Part shown: positions 5,266-5,431 of the stretch, in pieces
How positions within the stretch are numbered: position 1 is the stretch's first letter
How the letters are laid out: each line of letters opens with the position of its first letter
Source of the DNA: Alphaproteobacteria bacterium
GTDB lineage: Bacteria > Pseudomonadota > Alphaproteobacteria > SHNJ01
Assembly (NCBI GenBank): GCA_947456345.1
Contig: CANGQU010000065.1
Location: 1 to 5,431 of the forward strand
DNA: 5,431 nt
Direction: 5' to 3'
Program-made: the position numbers and the translations under genes
Notes under the pieces: generated by a model
Told to the model about the DNA's origin: nothing
Database searches by the model: none
The model's input: the letters and a program-made list of their open reading frames with translations, nothing else

Positions 5266-5431
5266 ATGGCCAATACCAAATCCGCCCAAAAGGCAGCCCG
5301 GGCATCCGAACGCCGCCGCGTCATTAACAGCGCGCGCAGCTCGAAAATCCGCTCGGCCGTCAAAAAGGTCGAATCCGCCGTTAAATCGGGCGACGCCAAA
5401 GCCGACAAAGCCGCTTTGCAAGCAGCTAACC
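5266..5431 (+). CDS. rpsT: 30S ribosomal protein S20, 3' end cut by window edge
   Basis: The frame from ATG 5266 stays open to the right edge for 55 codons. It begins MANTKSAQKAARASERRR and continues with RSSKIRSAVKKVESAVKSG, the typical S20 N-terminus: very basic, alanine-rich and helical. S20 binds 16S rRNA early in 30S assembly. Full length is normally about 85-90 residues, so roughly 30 are missing. AAAGGG at 5251-5256, nine bases before the ATG, is a good ribosome binding site. A plausible sigma-70-type promoter (TTGACT, 17-bp spacer, TAAAAA) lies at 5197-5225. The gene follows the enoyl-CoA hydratase after a heptad hairpin and probably forms its own transcription unit. In many Alphaproteobacteria dnaA is the next gene. 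Confidence 0.96.
   Translation, partial: MANTKSAQKAARASERRRVINSARSSKIRSAVKKVESAVKSGDAKADKAALQAAN

Overview
The window looks like part of an alphaproteobacterial chromosome, close to the replication-origin-proximal block that many Alphaproteobacteria share. The evidence is gene content and order: a right-to-left cluster ubiE - dut - moeB/thiF-like - periplasmic SH3 protein, then divergently mutM, an enoyl-CoA hydratase gene and rpsT. In that class dnaA commonly follows rpsT, so dnaA would be expected just beyond the right edge; this is inferred and not visible. I cannot place the organism below class level.

Layout. Positions 1-404 (+) hold the 3' part of a NYN-domain (PIN-like nuclease) gene, clearly richer in A+T than everything to its right and probably acquired. 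It converges tail to tail, 4 bp apart, with the leftward cluster: SH3 protein (409-900), ThiF/MoeB-type E1-like enzyme (910-1713), dUTPase (1723-2190) and UbiE (2299-3021). The first three are 9 bp apart and read as one operon; ubiE is set off by 108 bp filled with a repeat hairpin. To the right, mutM (3131-3973), enoyl-CoA hydratase (4300-5124) and rpsT (from 5266, cut by the edge) read rightward. The only long gene-free stretch is 3974-4299.

The functions are mostly housekeeping: nucleotide-pool sanitation (dut) and 8-oxoguanine repair (mutM) protect DNA, UbiE makes respiratory quinones, the E1-like enzyme serves molybdopterin or thiamine sulfur transfer, and S20 builds the 30S subunit.

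The most unusual content is between the genes. Four intergenic spots carry degenerate repeats with a strict 7-bp period. Three fold into long hairpins with the array on one arm and its inverse on the other: 2221-2299 and 5132-5191 share a GGCGAGA-type heptad, and 3022-3129 uses an ACCAAGT-type heptad. A fourth, at 4245-4286 just ahead of the hydratase ribosome binding site, is a single-armed array whose heptads end in CC. The two GGCGAGA elements sit directly after stop codons in the same orientation relative to the upstream gene. The ACCAAGT element fills the whole space between the divergent ubiE and mutM starts. A second oddity is that MutM lacks the fourth cysteine of its C-terminal zinc finger.
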